A stretch of DNA of 64,000 bases, taken from the NCBI RefSeq assembly GCF_031157315.1, contig NZ_JAVIFU010000005.1, positions 179,284-243,283 of the forward strand, given 5' to 3'. The notes beneath the pieces are model-generated. The model had not been told where the DNA came from. It did not search any database and saw nothing but the letters and a program-made list of their open reading frames with translations. The position numbers and the translations under genes are program-made. Numbering within the stretch: position 1 is the first letter of the stretch; the number at the start of each line of letters is the position of its first letter. Below are positions 35,455 through 43,531 of the stretch, piece after piece. This stretch comes from Paenibacillus sp. LHD-38. Lineage in GTDB: Bacteria; Bacillota; Bacilli; Paenibacillales; Paenibacillaceae.

Positions 35455-37200
35455 TTACGTTTCAATTATGGCCTCCAGCTGCTGGCGATCATACTGCTCG
35501 CGATACCAGCCGCCGCGCTCCAGCAATTGCTCATGCGTGCCTTCCTGCACGATCCGTCCTTCATCGAGGACGATAATCCAATCGGCATGCTGCACGGCCG
35601 ATAAGCGATGCGTCGTAATGAGCGTTGTCTTGCCAGCTCTCTCCGTACGGATGCCTTCAATAATTTCAGCCTCCGTCTTGCCGTCTACAGCCGACAAGGC
35701 ATCGTCCATCAGCAATATTTCCGGGTCGGCGATGAGCGCGCGCGCAATGCTGACACGCTGCTTCTGACCGCCGGAAAGCGCTACTCCCCGTTCGCCAACC
35801 ATCGTTGCAAGCCCATCCGGCAGAAACTTGATATCCTTCGCGAACGATGCCCGCTCCAGCGCCCGCTGCAAATCTTCTTCTGTGCCTTCTTTAAGGCCAA
35901 AGAAAATATTTTCGCGAATGGTCTTCGAGAAAAGAATCGGCTGCTGCGGCACATAACCGATCCAGCCAAGCAGTTCATCGATCTTCAGGCTGCCAAGCGC
36001 CGCCCCGGATATGTTGATGTCGCCCTTGCCAAGCGGATATTCCCTTAGCAGCTGTTTTAGCAGCGTGGTCTTGCCACTGCCGGTTCTGCCTACTATGCCG
36101 AGCGTTTGCCCTTGCCGCAGCGTAAAGGATACGTTCGCAAGGTTATCAACCGTTGAGGAAGGATAACGGAACGTAACATCCCGGAACTGCAGCGAAGACG
36201 GCTCCTTTACATGCACCGGTACGCCAGCGTCGGCAACGTCCGGCTTATAGCCAAGCGTTTCATTGACGCGGTCCAGTGAGGCATTGCCTCGCTGCATGAT
36301 ATTAATCAGTTCGCCGATGGCGAACATCGGCCAAATCAGCATGCCGAGAAATACGTTAAAGGAGACCAGCTCTCCGAGCGTAATTTCGTTATGGAATACG
36401 AGATAGCCGCCATAACAAAGGCCGATCAAATAACTTGTTCCGACGAGAATTTTCATCGTCGGCTCGAATAGCGCATCGATACGCGCTACGGCGATATTTT
36501 TGCTAAGCACATCATTCGTTTTGGCGCCAAAGCGCGCCTCGTTTGCTTCCTCCTGCACGAAGGCCCGTATGACCCGCACACCGGAAACCGATTCAAGCAC
36601 CTGATCGTTCAATTCACCGAATGCGTCCTGCGCATCCATGAAGCGCTCGTGAATTTTTTTGCCGTAATGCTTCATCGCCAGCGCCATAAGGGGAAGCGGC
36701 AATAAGGCGGCAAGCGTAAGCTTCACGCTGATTAAGCCTGCCATAACGATTAGAATCGTAATCATGAACAGCGTCGAGTCGATAAGCGTCAAAATACCGA
36801 AGCCCGCCGTCGTCGCTACCGCACCCAAGTCATTCGTAGAGCGAGCCATAAGATCGCCCGTCCGGTTGCGCTCGTAGAAGGTCGGAGTCATGCGAAGAAA
36901 ATGCCCCATCAGACGCGACCGAAGCAGCTTCTCCAGCACGAATGCTCCGCCAAACAGCTTATAATGCCATACATACGTAATGATATAACCCACAACCGTC
37001 AGCCCTATCCAGCTGTACAGCACGCGATTAAACTCAGCCTGCCCCAGCAGGTCCTGATGGATGCCGTCTATCGTATAGCCGATCAGCCAAGGCGGTATAA
37101 CATCAATAAATCCCGTTAAAATAAGAAGTGAAATGGCAACGGAATAACGCTTCCAATTCATTTTGAAAAACCAGCTTAATTTTTTGAGTACACTGAACAT
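35455..37200 (-). CDS. bmrC: Multidrug ABC half-exporter, BmrC-like (degenerate site)
   Basis: ABC exporter half of 581 aa with six helices and a nucleotide-binding domain: Walker A GRTGSGKTT, signature LSGGQKQ, Walker B ILLMDDA. The residue after Walker B is Asp instead of the catalytic Glu, the hallmark of the degenerate site in BmrC-type heterodimers, matching the LSAGQ of the partner. A GGAAGGTG site lies about 12 bases before the ATG. A leader peptide frame and two terminators upstream suggest ribosome-dependent attenuation, as known for B. subtilis bmrBCD. Confidence 0.9.
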   Translation of the reverse strand: MFSVLKKLSWFFKMNWKRYSVAISLLILTGFIDVIPPWLIGYTIDGIHQDLLGQAEFNRVLYSWIGLTVVGYIITYVWHYKLFGGAFVLEKLLRSRLMGHFLRMTPTFYERNRTGDLMARSTNDLGAVATTAGFGILTLIDSTLFMITILIVMAGLISVKLTLAALLPLPLMALAMKHYGKKIHERFMDAQDAFGELNDQVLESVSGVRVIRAFVQEEANEARFGAKTNDVLSKNIAVARIDALFEPTMKILVGTSYLIGLCYGGYLVFHNEITLGELVSFNVFLGMLIWPMFAIGELINIMQRGNASLDRVNETLGYKPDVADAGVPVHVKEPSSLQFRDVTFRYPSSTVDNLANVSFTLRQGQTLGIVGRTGSGKTTLLKQLLREYPLGKGDINISGAALGSLKIDELLGWIGYVPQQPILFSKTIRENIFFGLKEGTEEDLQRALERASFAKDIKFLPDGLATMVGERGVALSGGQKQRVSIARALIADPEILLMDDALSAVDGKTEAEIIEGIRTERAGKTTLITTHRLSAVQHADWIIVLDEGRIVQEGTHEQLLERGGWYREQYDRQQLEAIIET

Positions 37201-37297
37201 CCTTCTCTACCACACCTTCCGTTATCCATCCAAACCTCGTTTACCTTCTGTTTACTCCCTCAGCATGAGTACATGGCAGCAGCCGCTTCAATCGTTA

Positions 37298-37336
37298 CAA
37301 AAAAAAGAAGCGTGTCGCCGTAACGACACGCTTCTT
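37298..37336 (-). terminator. Attenuator terminator before bmrC
   Basis: AAGAAGCGTGTCG and CGACACGCTTCTT form a perfect 13-bp stem followed by nine T residues on the minus strand, about 100 bases before the bmrC start. This is a strong intrinsic terminator inside the leader of the operon. Confidence 0.85.
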
Positions 37337-37383
37337 CTCTTTGTAAAACACGACTGCACAGCAGTCCTGCCTTACAAGCATAG

Positions 37384-37420
37384 AAAAGGCGCATGATTAC
37401 GATGACGTAACCATGCGCCT
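37384..37420 (-). terminator. First leader hairpin after the leader peptide
   Basis: AGGCGCATG and CATGCGCCT form a 9-bp stem with extra GTTACG/CGTAAT pairing, followed by TTTTCT on the minus strand, 22 bases beyond the leader-peptide stop. It may be terminator or antiterminator partner. Confidence 0.65.
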
Positions 37421-37442
37421 CCGATGCAGGGAATACCCTTAA

Positions 37443-37535
37443 TCAAAGTAAAACGACGCGCGGATGGATTACGTTATTCATGTCCAAACGATGGTTCATT
37501 GCTGCATTTGCGTTAAAGTGAATGTTTGTATTCAT
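37443..37535 (-). CDS. Candidate 30-aa leader peptide of the bmrCD-like operon
   Basis: A short frame starting MNTNIHFNANAAMNHR and ending IHPRVVLL, with a strong GAGGAGGG site 9 bases upstream of its ATG. Downstream lie two terminator-like hairpins and then bmrC. Drug-stalled ribosomes on such peptides expose antiterminator structures in known resistance operons (bmrBCD, vmlR-type). The peptide is not similar to B. subtilis BmrB that I can see. Whether it is translated is inference. Confidence 0.7.
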   Translation of the reverse strand: MNTNIHFNANAAMNHRLDMNNVIHPRVVLL

Positions 37536-37624
37536 GGAACGTAACCCTCCTCTCGATAAAATCTAATTGTCACTTTACCATTCCAGGAAATGACTGTCAA
37601 CCCTTCGTTTGGGTATACTTTTTT

Positions 37625-37727
37625 TAAAATATAAGAACTTATAAGTTTGTGAAGCTTAACGTATTCTTATATTTCACCGCGAAACGAGCTTTTACCGCCA
37701 TAGGACGGCGACAGCCGTTTACGCTTG
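37625..37727 (-). repeat. Dispersed intergenic repeat, copy f (reverse)
   Basis: The only clear copy in opposite orientation: AAATATAAGAACTTATAAG first and CGTTTACGCTTG last on the plus strand. It lies between the divergent bmrC leader and hmp promoter. Confidence 0.85.
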
Positions 37728-37827
37728 TAATCAAACATTACCAAGCTCGGTTCCATTAATGCTAGTGCTGAAAAGCGCATTCCCTCTCATGAGAAGCGGA
37801 TCCGTGTCACAAATCGTTCCCGTTTAC

Positions 37828-37870
37828 TGTGATTTAGATCACAAAGGGAAGGTTCTTACGCGGCTATACT
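37828..37870 (+). promoter_or_regulatory. hmp promoter with CRP/FNR-type box at -41.5
   Basis: TGTGATTTAGATCACA (37828-37843) is a perfect TGTGA-N6-TCACA palindrome. A -10 box TATACT lies at 37865-37870, putting the start near 37877 and the box centre near -41.5, the classical class II activator position; the -35 region is poor, as expected for an activated promoter. Confidence 0.7.
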
Positions 37871-37952
37871 TGAGTTATTCGATAAGGCGCGGTGAGAACG
37901 GATCAGCCCGTTCCATCCTGCATGGCGCCAATAGACAGTGGAGGGATTAATC

Positions 37953-39185
37953 ATGTTAAGTGCGAATTCGGTTCAAATCATTAAATCTACGGTTCCCGTA
38001 TTAGAGGTTCACGGCGTTACGATTACGAAACGCTTTTATGAGCTGCTGTTCACGAATCATCCGGAGCTGTTGAATATATTCAATCACGCCAACCAAAAAC
38101 AAGGCAAACAACAGACTGCTTTAGCCAACGCGGTTTACGCAGCTGCATTGCATATTGATAATCTAGCGGCCATTATCCCGGTCGTGAAGCAAATTGGACA
38201 TAAGCATCGCAGCCTGGGCGTTAAGCCGGAGCATTATCCAATTGTCGGAACCTATTTGCTCAAGGCAATCAAGGAAGTGCTCGGGGATGCGGCTACGGAT
38301 GAAATTTTAAATGCGTGGGCAGAAGCTTACGGTATCATTGCGGATGCATTTATTAGCATTGAGCAGGAAATGTACGAGGCTGCTCATACGCAGCTTGGCG
38401 GCTGGGAGGGCTTCCGCCCGTTCCGGGTGGAGCGGCTCGTCAAGGAGAGCGACGTTATTTCTTCTTTTTATTTGGTTCCGGAGGACGGCGGCGACATCGC
38501 CAGCTTTATTCCCGGCCAATACGTGAGCGTGAAGCTCCAAATAGAAGGCGCCGAGCATACGCAAATCCGGCAGTACAGCCTGTCCGATTCGCCCGGCAAG
38601 CCCTATTACCGCATATCGGTAAAACGCGAGGATGCTTATCAGGACCGCTCCGCGGGAGCCGTTTCCTCCTATTTGCATCAATGCGCACAGGAAGGCCAGA
38701 CCTTATGGCTGTCGGCTCCAGCCGGTGATTTCACGCTTAACACCGACGATCAGCGTCCCGTTGTTTTGATTAGCGGAGGCGTCGGCTTAACCCCTATGGT
38801 CAGCATGCTGAACACGCTGACCGAACGCTATAACACGCGGCCGGTCACCTTTATCCATGCGGCTCAGAACGGCGAAGTACACGCGATGAGAGACCATGTC
38901 AATGCGCTGGCAGACCAGCATCCGCAGCTATCAGTGTTTTATTGCTACCAGAACCCGACAGAAGAAGACATCCGGCTGCAGCGCTTCCACAAGGAAGGCT
39001 ATATCGACTCGGCATGGCTGCAATCCGTCATTCCGGATGCGGACGCTCAATATTACTTCTGCGGGCCGACTCCTTTTATGGCAGCCGTTAAACGTTCGCT
39101 GAGCGAGTGGGGCATTCCTGAAGCTGATACCCATTTCGAATTTTTTGGCCCGGCTGCAAGCCTCGAAACCGCTGCATCCAGCTAG
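37953..39185 (+). CDS. hmp: Flavohemoglobin (nitric oxide dioxygenase)
   Basis: Cytoplasmic 410-aa enzyme that oxidises nitric oxide to nitrate with NAD(P)H. The globin domain (about 1-140) has the haem proximal His in IGHKHRSLGV and PEHYPIVG. The FAD domain holds RQYSLSD with the flavin-binding Arg-Tyr-Ser, followed by an NAD domain with LISGGVGLTPMVSML and YFCGPTPFM. ATG follows GTGGAGGGA at 6 bases. The upstream TGTGA-N6-TCACA box indicates control by a Crp/Fnr protein, most simply the one encoded convergently, whose 3' end overlaps by 4 bases. Confidence 0.97.
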   Translation: MLSANSVQIIKSTVPVLEVHGVTITKRFYELLFTNHPELLNIFNHANQKQGKQQTALANAVYAAALHIDNLAAIIPVVKQIGHKHRSLGVKPEHYPIVGTYLLKAIKEVLGDAATDEILNAWAEAYGIIADAFISIEQEMYEAAHTQLGGWEGFRPFRVERLVKESDVISSFYLVPEDGGDIASFIPGQYVSVKLQIEGAEHTQIRQYSLSDSPGKPYYRISVKREDAYQDRSAGAVSSYLHQCAQEGQTLWLSAPAGDFTLNTDDQRPVVLISGGVGLTPMVSMLNTLTERYNTRPVTFIHAAQNGEVHAMRDHVNALADQHPQLSVFYCYQNPTEEDIRLQRFHKEGYIDSAWLQSVIPDADAQYYFCGPTPFMAAVKRSLSEWGIPEADTHFEFFGPAASLETAASS

Positions 39186-39697
39186 TTCGGCTCGGATTCT
39201 TTCATTTGGGCGCGAAGCAGCCTGTTGACCGTTTCGCGCCTAAGGCCGATGAGCTGGCCGATCTCATCCTGCGTCAGCACATCGGTAATGGACATAGGAC
39301 CGATATAAACGGCAAACCATTGCTGAAGCCTGATCAGCTTATCTGCCGGAGCAACCTGCGTTAATTGATCAATCCGCTGCTGCATCATACGCAGCTTGCT
39401 TTGGAGGAGCAGCGCGATTTCGCGGTTCTTCTCCGGATTTCGCTCGAGCTCGCCATACCACTGCTGCGGCGATACGCTGTCAACCTCGCAGGTGATGAGC
39501 GCTACCGCCGTGCCGTGATAGGGCATCGGGCTAATCAACGAATGATGCGGAATGGTTTCTCCAGGCACGATGAGATTAACCAGAAACGGATTGCCGTCCT
39601 CATGGACGCGAACGATCTTCAGCAATCCGCTTCGAAGATGGAAGAGCGATCCGCTTTCCCCTTGGCGAAATAAAACTTGTCCTTTGTGCAAAAGCAT
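39182..39697 (-). CDS. Crp/Fnr family transcriptional regulator
   Basis: Regulator of 171 aa with a short cyclic-nucleotide-binding-like beta barrel (VLFRQGESGSLFHLRSGLLK) and a C-terminal winged helix. The recognition helix GLRRETVNRLL closely matches the CRP helix (SRETVGRIL) that reads TGTGA. There is only one Cys (LITCEVD), so the iron-sulphur cluster of true FNR is absent; it could bind another effector or nitric oxide through haem. ATG giving MLLHKGQ is preceded by AAGGAGG. Convergent with hmp, it probably controls the hmp promoter. Confidence 0.88.
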   Translation of the reverse strand: MLLHKGQVLFRQGESGSLFHLRSGLLKIVRVHEDGNPFLVNLIVPGETIPHHSLISPMPYHGTAVALITCEVDSVSPQQWYGELERNPEKNREIALLLQSKLRMMQQRIDQLTQVAPADKLIRLQQWFAVYIGPMSITDVLTQDEIGQLIGLRRETVNRLLRAQMKESEPN

Positions 39698-39806
39698 GCC
39701 GTTCCTCCTTATTTCAGGGCCCAACCGGATTTTTCGGCTGGGCTTTATTGCTGTGAACTCCCTCTGATTTCCGATCGGCAGCATCAAAAATGTCACATTT
39801 AAGCAA

Positions 39807-39836
39807 TTGACTGTACAAGAATGCCCGGAGTAAAAT
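39807..39836 (+). promoter_or_regulatory. Candidate promoter of the HPP-like gene
   Basis: TTGACT, 18 bases, TAAAAT. A half-site-like TGTCACA lies 10 bases upstream and could bind the neighbouring Crp-type regulator. Confidence 0.4.
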
Positions 39837-39895
39837 GTTACATGCTGAGTAAAGTTATCGGTTGATCCAACTAGGAAAGTAGGCGAGCCAGCAGC

Positions 39896-40378
39896 ATGCG
39901 TATCAGAACCTATGCCATCTGTCTTTATATCATCATGATTTACTGGATATCCTCACATATTCCCTATATGCATTCCTTGTTTTTCCCTACCCTGGGCGCT
40001 TTCAGCCTGCTCTTCATCTCGCGCCCGTTCGAGAAAGCAGAAGTGAGCAAAATTGCCTTTGGCGCCGTCATTTCCTCGCTTGTCGGATCTGTATTCGTTT
40101 ATTGGAATCCCGGCGTGCTGTCCCTGCTTCTCACGCTCTTGATCGTCCTGTATTTGATTAATAAATTCAAATGGAATGCGCCTCCGATATTGGCCGTTTC
40201 GCTCATTCCGTTTTTCACCCAGCCGTCGTTATTATGGGTCATTCCTTTATCCGTATGCGGATCGCTTCTCGGCTTGCTGCTTACGCTGTCAGCCGCCGCC
40301 TACGTAGAGAAACGATTCGGCAGCGTTTCGCTGCTTCCAAAAAGAGCCGCCAAAACAGAATCCGATTCCGCCATGTAA
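39896..40378 (+). CDS. HPP-like integral membrane protein
   Basis: A 160-aa membrane protein with about four to five helices. FFPTLGAFSLLFISRPFEKAE and the following AFGAVISSLVGSVF resemble the HPP family, some members of which transport nitrite. A nitrogen-oxide link would fit the neighbouring hmp and Crp-type genes but is inference. No good Shine-Dalgarno is seen before the ATG (only GGAAAGTAGGCGAG far upstream), so the start is uncertain. Its stop directly abuts the stop of the convergent helicase gene. Confidence 0.6.
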   Translation: MRIRTYAICLYIIMIYWISSHIPYMHSLFFPTLGAFSLLFISRPFEKAEVSKIAFGAVISSLVGSVFVYWNPGVLSLLLTLLIVLYLINKFKWNAPPILAVSLIPFFTQPSLLWVIPLSVCGSLLGLLLTLSAAAYVEKRFGSVSLLPKRAAKTESDSAM

Positions 40379-42682
40379 TCAGCCCTTCCACTCCTCCGGC
40401 AAAAGCCGCTGGTATTGCGGCTGTAAATACCGATCGTCAATGAGCACTAGCGTCCCGCGATCGGTTTCCGAGCGTATTAGGCGGCCGCCCGCCTGCAGCA
40501 CCTTATTCATGCCGGGAAACACATATGCGTAATCGTAGCCGCTCTTGCCCTGCTCGTTAAAATAATCCTTCAGCATATTCCGCTCTACGCCTAACTGCGG
40601 CAGCCCAACGCCAACGACGATCACCCCGATTAATCGATCTCCGGCCAAATCGACGCCTTCCGAGAATACGCCTCCCATAACGGCGAAACCAATCAAAGAA
40701 TTTCCGTTACCTGCTTGGAACGTATCCAGAAAGCGATCCCGCTCCTCCTCTGTCATATCCGGTCTTTGCAGCAGCACCTCTGCGCTTGTTGCCGCGCCCG
40801 CAGGAACCGACCACTCCATTAGCTCCATATAAGTCTCATAAACCGCGTTCATATAAGCGTAGGAGGGGAAAAATACGAAATAATTGCCCGGGCGCTCGCC
40901 CATGAGTTGCATAATCAGCTTCGCAATCGGCAGCTTCGACTCATCGCGGTCGTGATAGCGCGTAGACAGCGGCTTCACCACCACCTTAAGCTGCTCCTTC
41001 GAGAAGGGAGAGGGCACAGCCAGTGTATAATCATTTTCCCCTGCTCCAAGCATGTCCATATAATAGGAAACCGGCGACAGGGTAGCAGAGAAATAAATAT
41101 GCGAGCGGTAGCCTTTGCCCATCTGCTTCAGCAATTGCGAGGGGTCGAGGCAAAATAGTTTCAACCGAACATCGCTCTTCGAGAGTTCGGTATACACGAC
41201 ATAGCGATCATCATAAAGCTTGGCTGTCCGAATAAAATTTTGCGCTGTAAAGTACGTATCCAGCAGCAAACCGCCGCCGTTTGCGCCCGCCGCAAGCGCC
41301 TGTTCCGCAGCTGAAGCAAAGGCATCTGCCCGTGCGACCAGCTCCTCCGGAAGCTGCCGCTCGACCAAGTGCGGCGCACCGTCGCTGTTTTTGCGCAGCG
41401 CAATAAAATAATCATTGATCGCCTTCGCCGTACGGTAGCCCTCGCCATGCACCCCTTTAAGCTCACGCTGCAGGGCTAAGAACGGAGCCTTGGTCAGCTC
41501 TGCCGAGAACATCTCCCTTGCCCGGTCTACCAGATTATGCGCCTCGTCCACAAGCAGCGCCGTCCGCTTCTTCATCTCCGCATATTGACGCTTGAATGAG
41601 ATTCGCGGGTCAAAAATATAATTGTAATCACAAATTACTGCATCAGCCGCATAGGCCAAATCCAGGGAAAATTCAAACGGACATACACGGTGCTTATGAG
41701 CATAAGCTTCGATAACCGACCTTGTCATCACCGTCTCCTGCTCCAAAATATCCAGTACCGCCCCATTAATCCGGTCATAATACCCGTCTGCGTAAGGACA
41801 ATGCTCCTTCTCGCAGCGCACCTCTTCCTGGAAGCAGATCTTATCCTTAGCCGTTATCGTCACGGATTGCAAATGCAGTCCTTTGCTTTTCATAAAAAGC
41901 AGCGCATCCTCGGCCGCGGCCCTCGTCGTCGTTCGCGCCGTCAAATAATAAAACCGTTGAAGCATGCCTGATCCCATCGCTTTTATCGCCGGATAAGTTG
42001 TTGATATCGTCTTCCCTATGCCCGTTGGCGCCTTCGCAAACAAACGAACGCCCTCTTCGATCGACTTGTACACCGCACCTGCCAGCTTCCGCTGTCCTGC
42101 CCGATACGCCTCAAACGGAAAAGCAAGCTCGCGGATGCTCTCGTTTCTTGCCTGCTCATGCCTGCGGCGCTGCTGGGCGTAAGGCGCGTAACGCGCAGCG
42201 ATCTCATAAACATACTGCTCCAGCTCGGCGAAGCTGACCACTCGCAAGAAGCGCCGCTCCTCCTCTGTCTCCGTCTGCACATAGGTCAGCTGAACGCGCA
42301 TCGCCTCCTGCCCATGCTCCTTCGCGTACATATAGGCATAGAACAGAGCCTGCGCCCAGTGAACGGGATATCCGTCATCCGTTATCCGCTCCAAGTTGCC
42401 GCCGGTCGATTTAATCTCATCCACGGTAAGCAGCGGCTCTGTTCCGAGCAAACCGTCGCAGCGGCCGTCCACGGCAAACAGCAGATCATCGACCATGATC
42501 TCCGCTTTGACGTAGACCTCCTTCTGGTCCTGTTCCCCATAGGTCCGCTGTACTCTCTGATGCGCTTTCGTCCCTTCGTGCATCGTATCTATCGCATTCA
42601 GCCTTACGTCGATGCTTCCGCTTAAAAACACGTATTCGACCAGATGCCTCACCGAAATCGTAACCGTATCATTATTTAGCAT
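40379..42682 (-). CDS. PD-(D/E)XK nuclease-XPD/DinG-type Fe-S helicase fusion
   Basis: DNA helicase of 767 aa. The N-terminal 180 residues have a RecB/Cas4-like nuclease pattern (VDGRCDGLL with Asp, then LTVDEIKSTGG with Glu-x-Lys). The helicase core has Walker A KAPTGIGKTIST, four Cys for an iron-sulphur cluster (ICFQEEVRC, KEHCPY, HRVCPF), the DEAH box LLVDEAHNLVDRARE, and the C-terminal motif GGVFSEGVDLAGDRLIGVIV. It probably unwinds and cuts DNA during repair. The start has only a weak ribosome binding site. It is not in an obvious operon. Confidence 0.88.
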   Translation of the reverse strand: MLNNDTVTISVRHLVEYVFLSGSIDVRLNAIDTMHEGTKAHQRVQRTYGEQDQKEVYVKAEIMVDDLLFAVDGRCDGLLGTEPLLTVDEIKSTGGNLERITDDGYPVHWAQALFYAYMYAKEHGQEAMRVQLTYVQTETEEERRFLRVVSFAELEQYVYEIAARYAPYAQQRRRHEQARNESIRELAFPFEAYRAGQRKLAGAVYKSIEEGVRLFAKAPTGIGKTISTTYPAIKAMGSGMLQRFYYLTARTTTRAAAEDALLFMKSKGLHLQSVTITAKDKICFQEEVRCEKEHCPYADGYYDRINGAVLDILEQETVMTRSVIEAYAHKHRVCPFEFSLDLAYAADAVICDYNYIFDPRISFKRQYAEMKKRTALLVDEAHNLVDRAREMFSAELTKAPFLALQRELKGVHGEGYRTAKAINDYFIALRKNSDGAPHLVERQLPEELVARADAFASAAEQALAAGANGGGLLLDTYFTAQNFIRTAKLYDDRYVVYTELSKSDVRLKLFCLDPSQLLKQMGKGYRSHIYFSATLSPVSYYMDMLGAGENDYTLAVPSPFSKEQLKVVVKPLSTRYHDRDESKLPIAKLIMQLMGERPGNYFVFFPSYAYMNAVYETYMELMEWSVPAGAATSAEVLLQRPDMTEEERDRFLDTFQAGNGNSLIGFAVMGGVFSEGVDLAGDRLIGVIVVGVGLPQLGVERNMLKDYFNEQGKSGYDYAYVFPGMNKVLQAGGRLIRSETDRGTLVLIDDRYLQPQYQRLLPEEWKG

Positions 42683-42733
42683 AATGTCTTCTCTATCGCT
42701 CCCATAAAGAACATTTGTTCCTCAATTGTACCA

Positions 42734-42806
42734 CAAGCGCCGTATCTGATGAGCGGCTGGCCGATGCCGCCAACGATAATAGATCTTATCAATCCTTATA
42801 TTTTAA
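42734..42806 (+). repeat. Degenerate, shortened copy of the intergenic repeat
   Basis: CAAGCG at the left and TTATCAATCCTTATATTTT at the right remain, with GAGCGGCTGGCCGATGCCG between. Only the ends are recognisable. Confidence 0.4.
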
Positions 42807-42809
42807 AAG

Positions 42810-42857
42810 AAGCACCTTCAATGCCATTCTATCAAATGGCATTGAAGGTGCTTCTCC
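42810..42857. terminator. Perfect 21-bp hairpin
   Basis: AGAAGCACCTTCAATGCCATT and its exact complement around CTATCA. On the minus strand it is followed by TTTTAAAATATAAGG, so it likely terminates the acidic-protein gene 32 bases away. Confidence 0.75.
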
Positions 42858-42889
42858 TCTTTGGGCTATGGCGATTATAGGCTGGTTAT

Positions 42890-43276
42890 TTAGAGCTCTT
42901 CCGTTTCATCCTCAGGATGATTGCCAACGCCGTTCAGCAGGTCCGTGCCGTGAAACTCCTCGCCCGGAGACGCCGGATCGATCGGGCTGTCCTTAGCAAT
43001 TACGTCCGCATCCGGAACGGCGGCAAGCTCCTCTGAAATTTCCTCAGCGGTATCAACTTCGGAGTCCAGCTCGTCATACGCCTCGATTGCAGCCGGAATA
43101 TGTGATTCGTGCACATGGGCATTCTCACGCGGATGCTGCTTCGCCAGCAGCTCAGATGCATCCGATACCGCGCCTTCCCGCGTCTCTTCCGTAAACAAAC
43201 CAAATGTAGGATCGATATCTTTTTCCGTCACTAAGCTGTTCGTATGCCCCTTGTCGCGCTCTTGATCGTTATCCAT
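42890..43276 (-). CDS. Acidic hypothetical protein
   Basis: A soluble, very acidic 128-aa protein with no hydrophobic segment and low complexity (rich in Glu, Asp, Ala, Ser). No family recognised. A KDIDPTFGLFTEETREGAVSD-like stretch (residues about 19-40) is the most ordered part. ATG follows TAAGGAGGTAGG at good spacing, so translation is likely strong. Single-gene unit with its own hairpin. Probably intrinsically disordered. Confidence 0.65.
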   Translation of the reverse strand: MDNDQERDKGHTNSLVTEKDIDPTFGLFTEETREGAVSDASELLAKQHPRENAHVHESHIPAAIEAYDELDSEVDTAEEISEELAAVPDADVIAKDSPIDPASPGEEFHGTDLLNGVGNHPEDETEEL

Positions 43277-43414
43277 TTTGATTACCTACCTCCTTAGACG
43301 TTTCTAACCTATATTACCCACTACCACGGTGGTTCTAACCAAAAAGTATCGCAGTTTTTGTCGAAAAATAAAGGAGGCAGCCGCAAACCCGTCGAACCCT
43401 AAACGAACTGCAAC

Positions 43415-43516
43415 CAAGCGTTATCAGCCGTCGACGCCTTTGGCGGTAAGGCTGGCTGCGCAGTGAATAATAAAAATCCCCAAATGTCGAAAAACTTATA
43501 GATGCTCGTATTTTTA
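43415..43516 (+). repeat. Dispersed intergenic repeat, copy g (diverged)
   Basis: CAAGCGTTATCAGCCGTCGACG... to ...ACTTATAGATGCTCGTATTTTTAG-like end; several changes but colinear with other copies. It ends at the ribosome binding site of the GGDEF gene. Confidence 0.6.
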
Positions 43517-43531
43517 GAAATGGAGGCGATT

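Noticed and set aside
40379..42682. Type IV CRISPR CasDinG
   Set aside because: No csf genes or array are nearby, and the protein carries its own nuclease domain; a stand-alone DinG/XPD-type enzyme is more likely.
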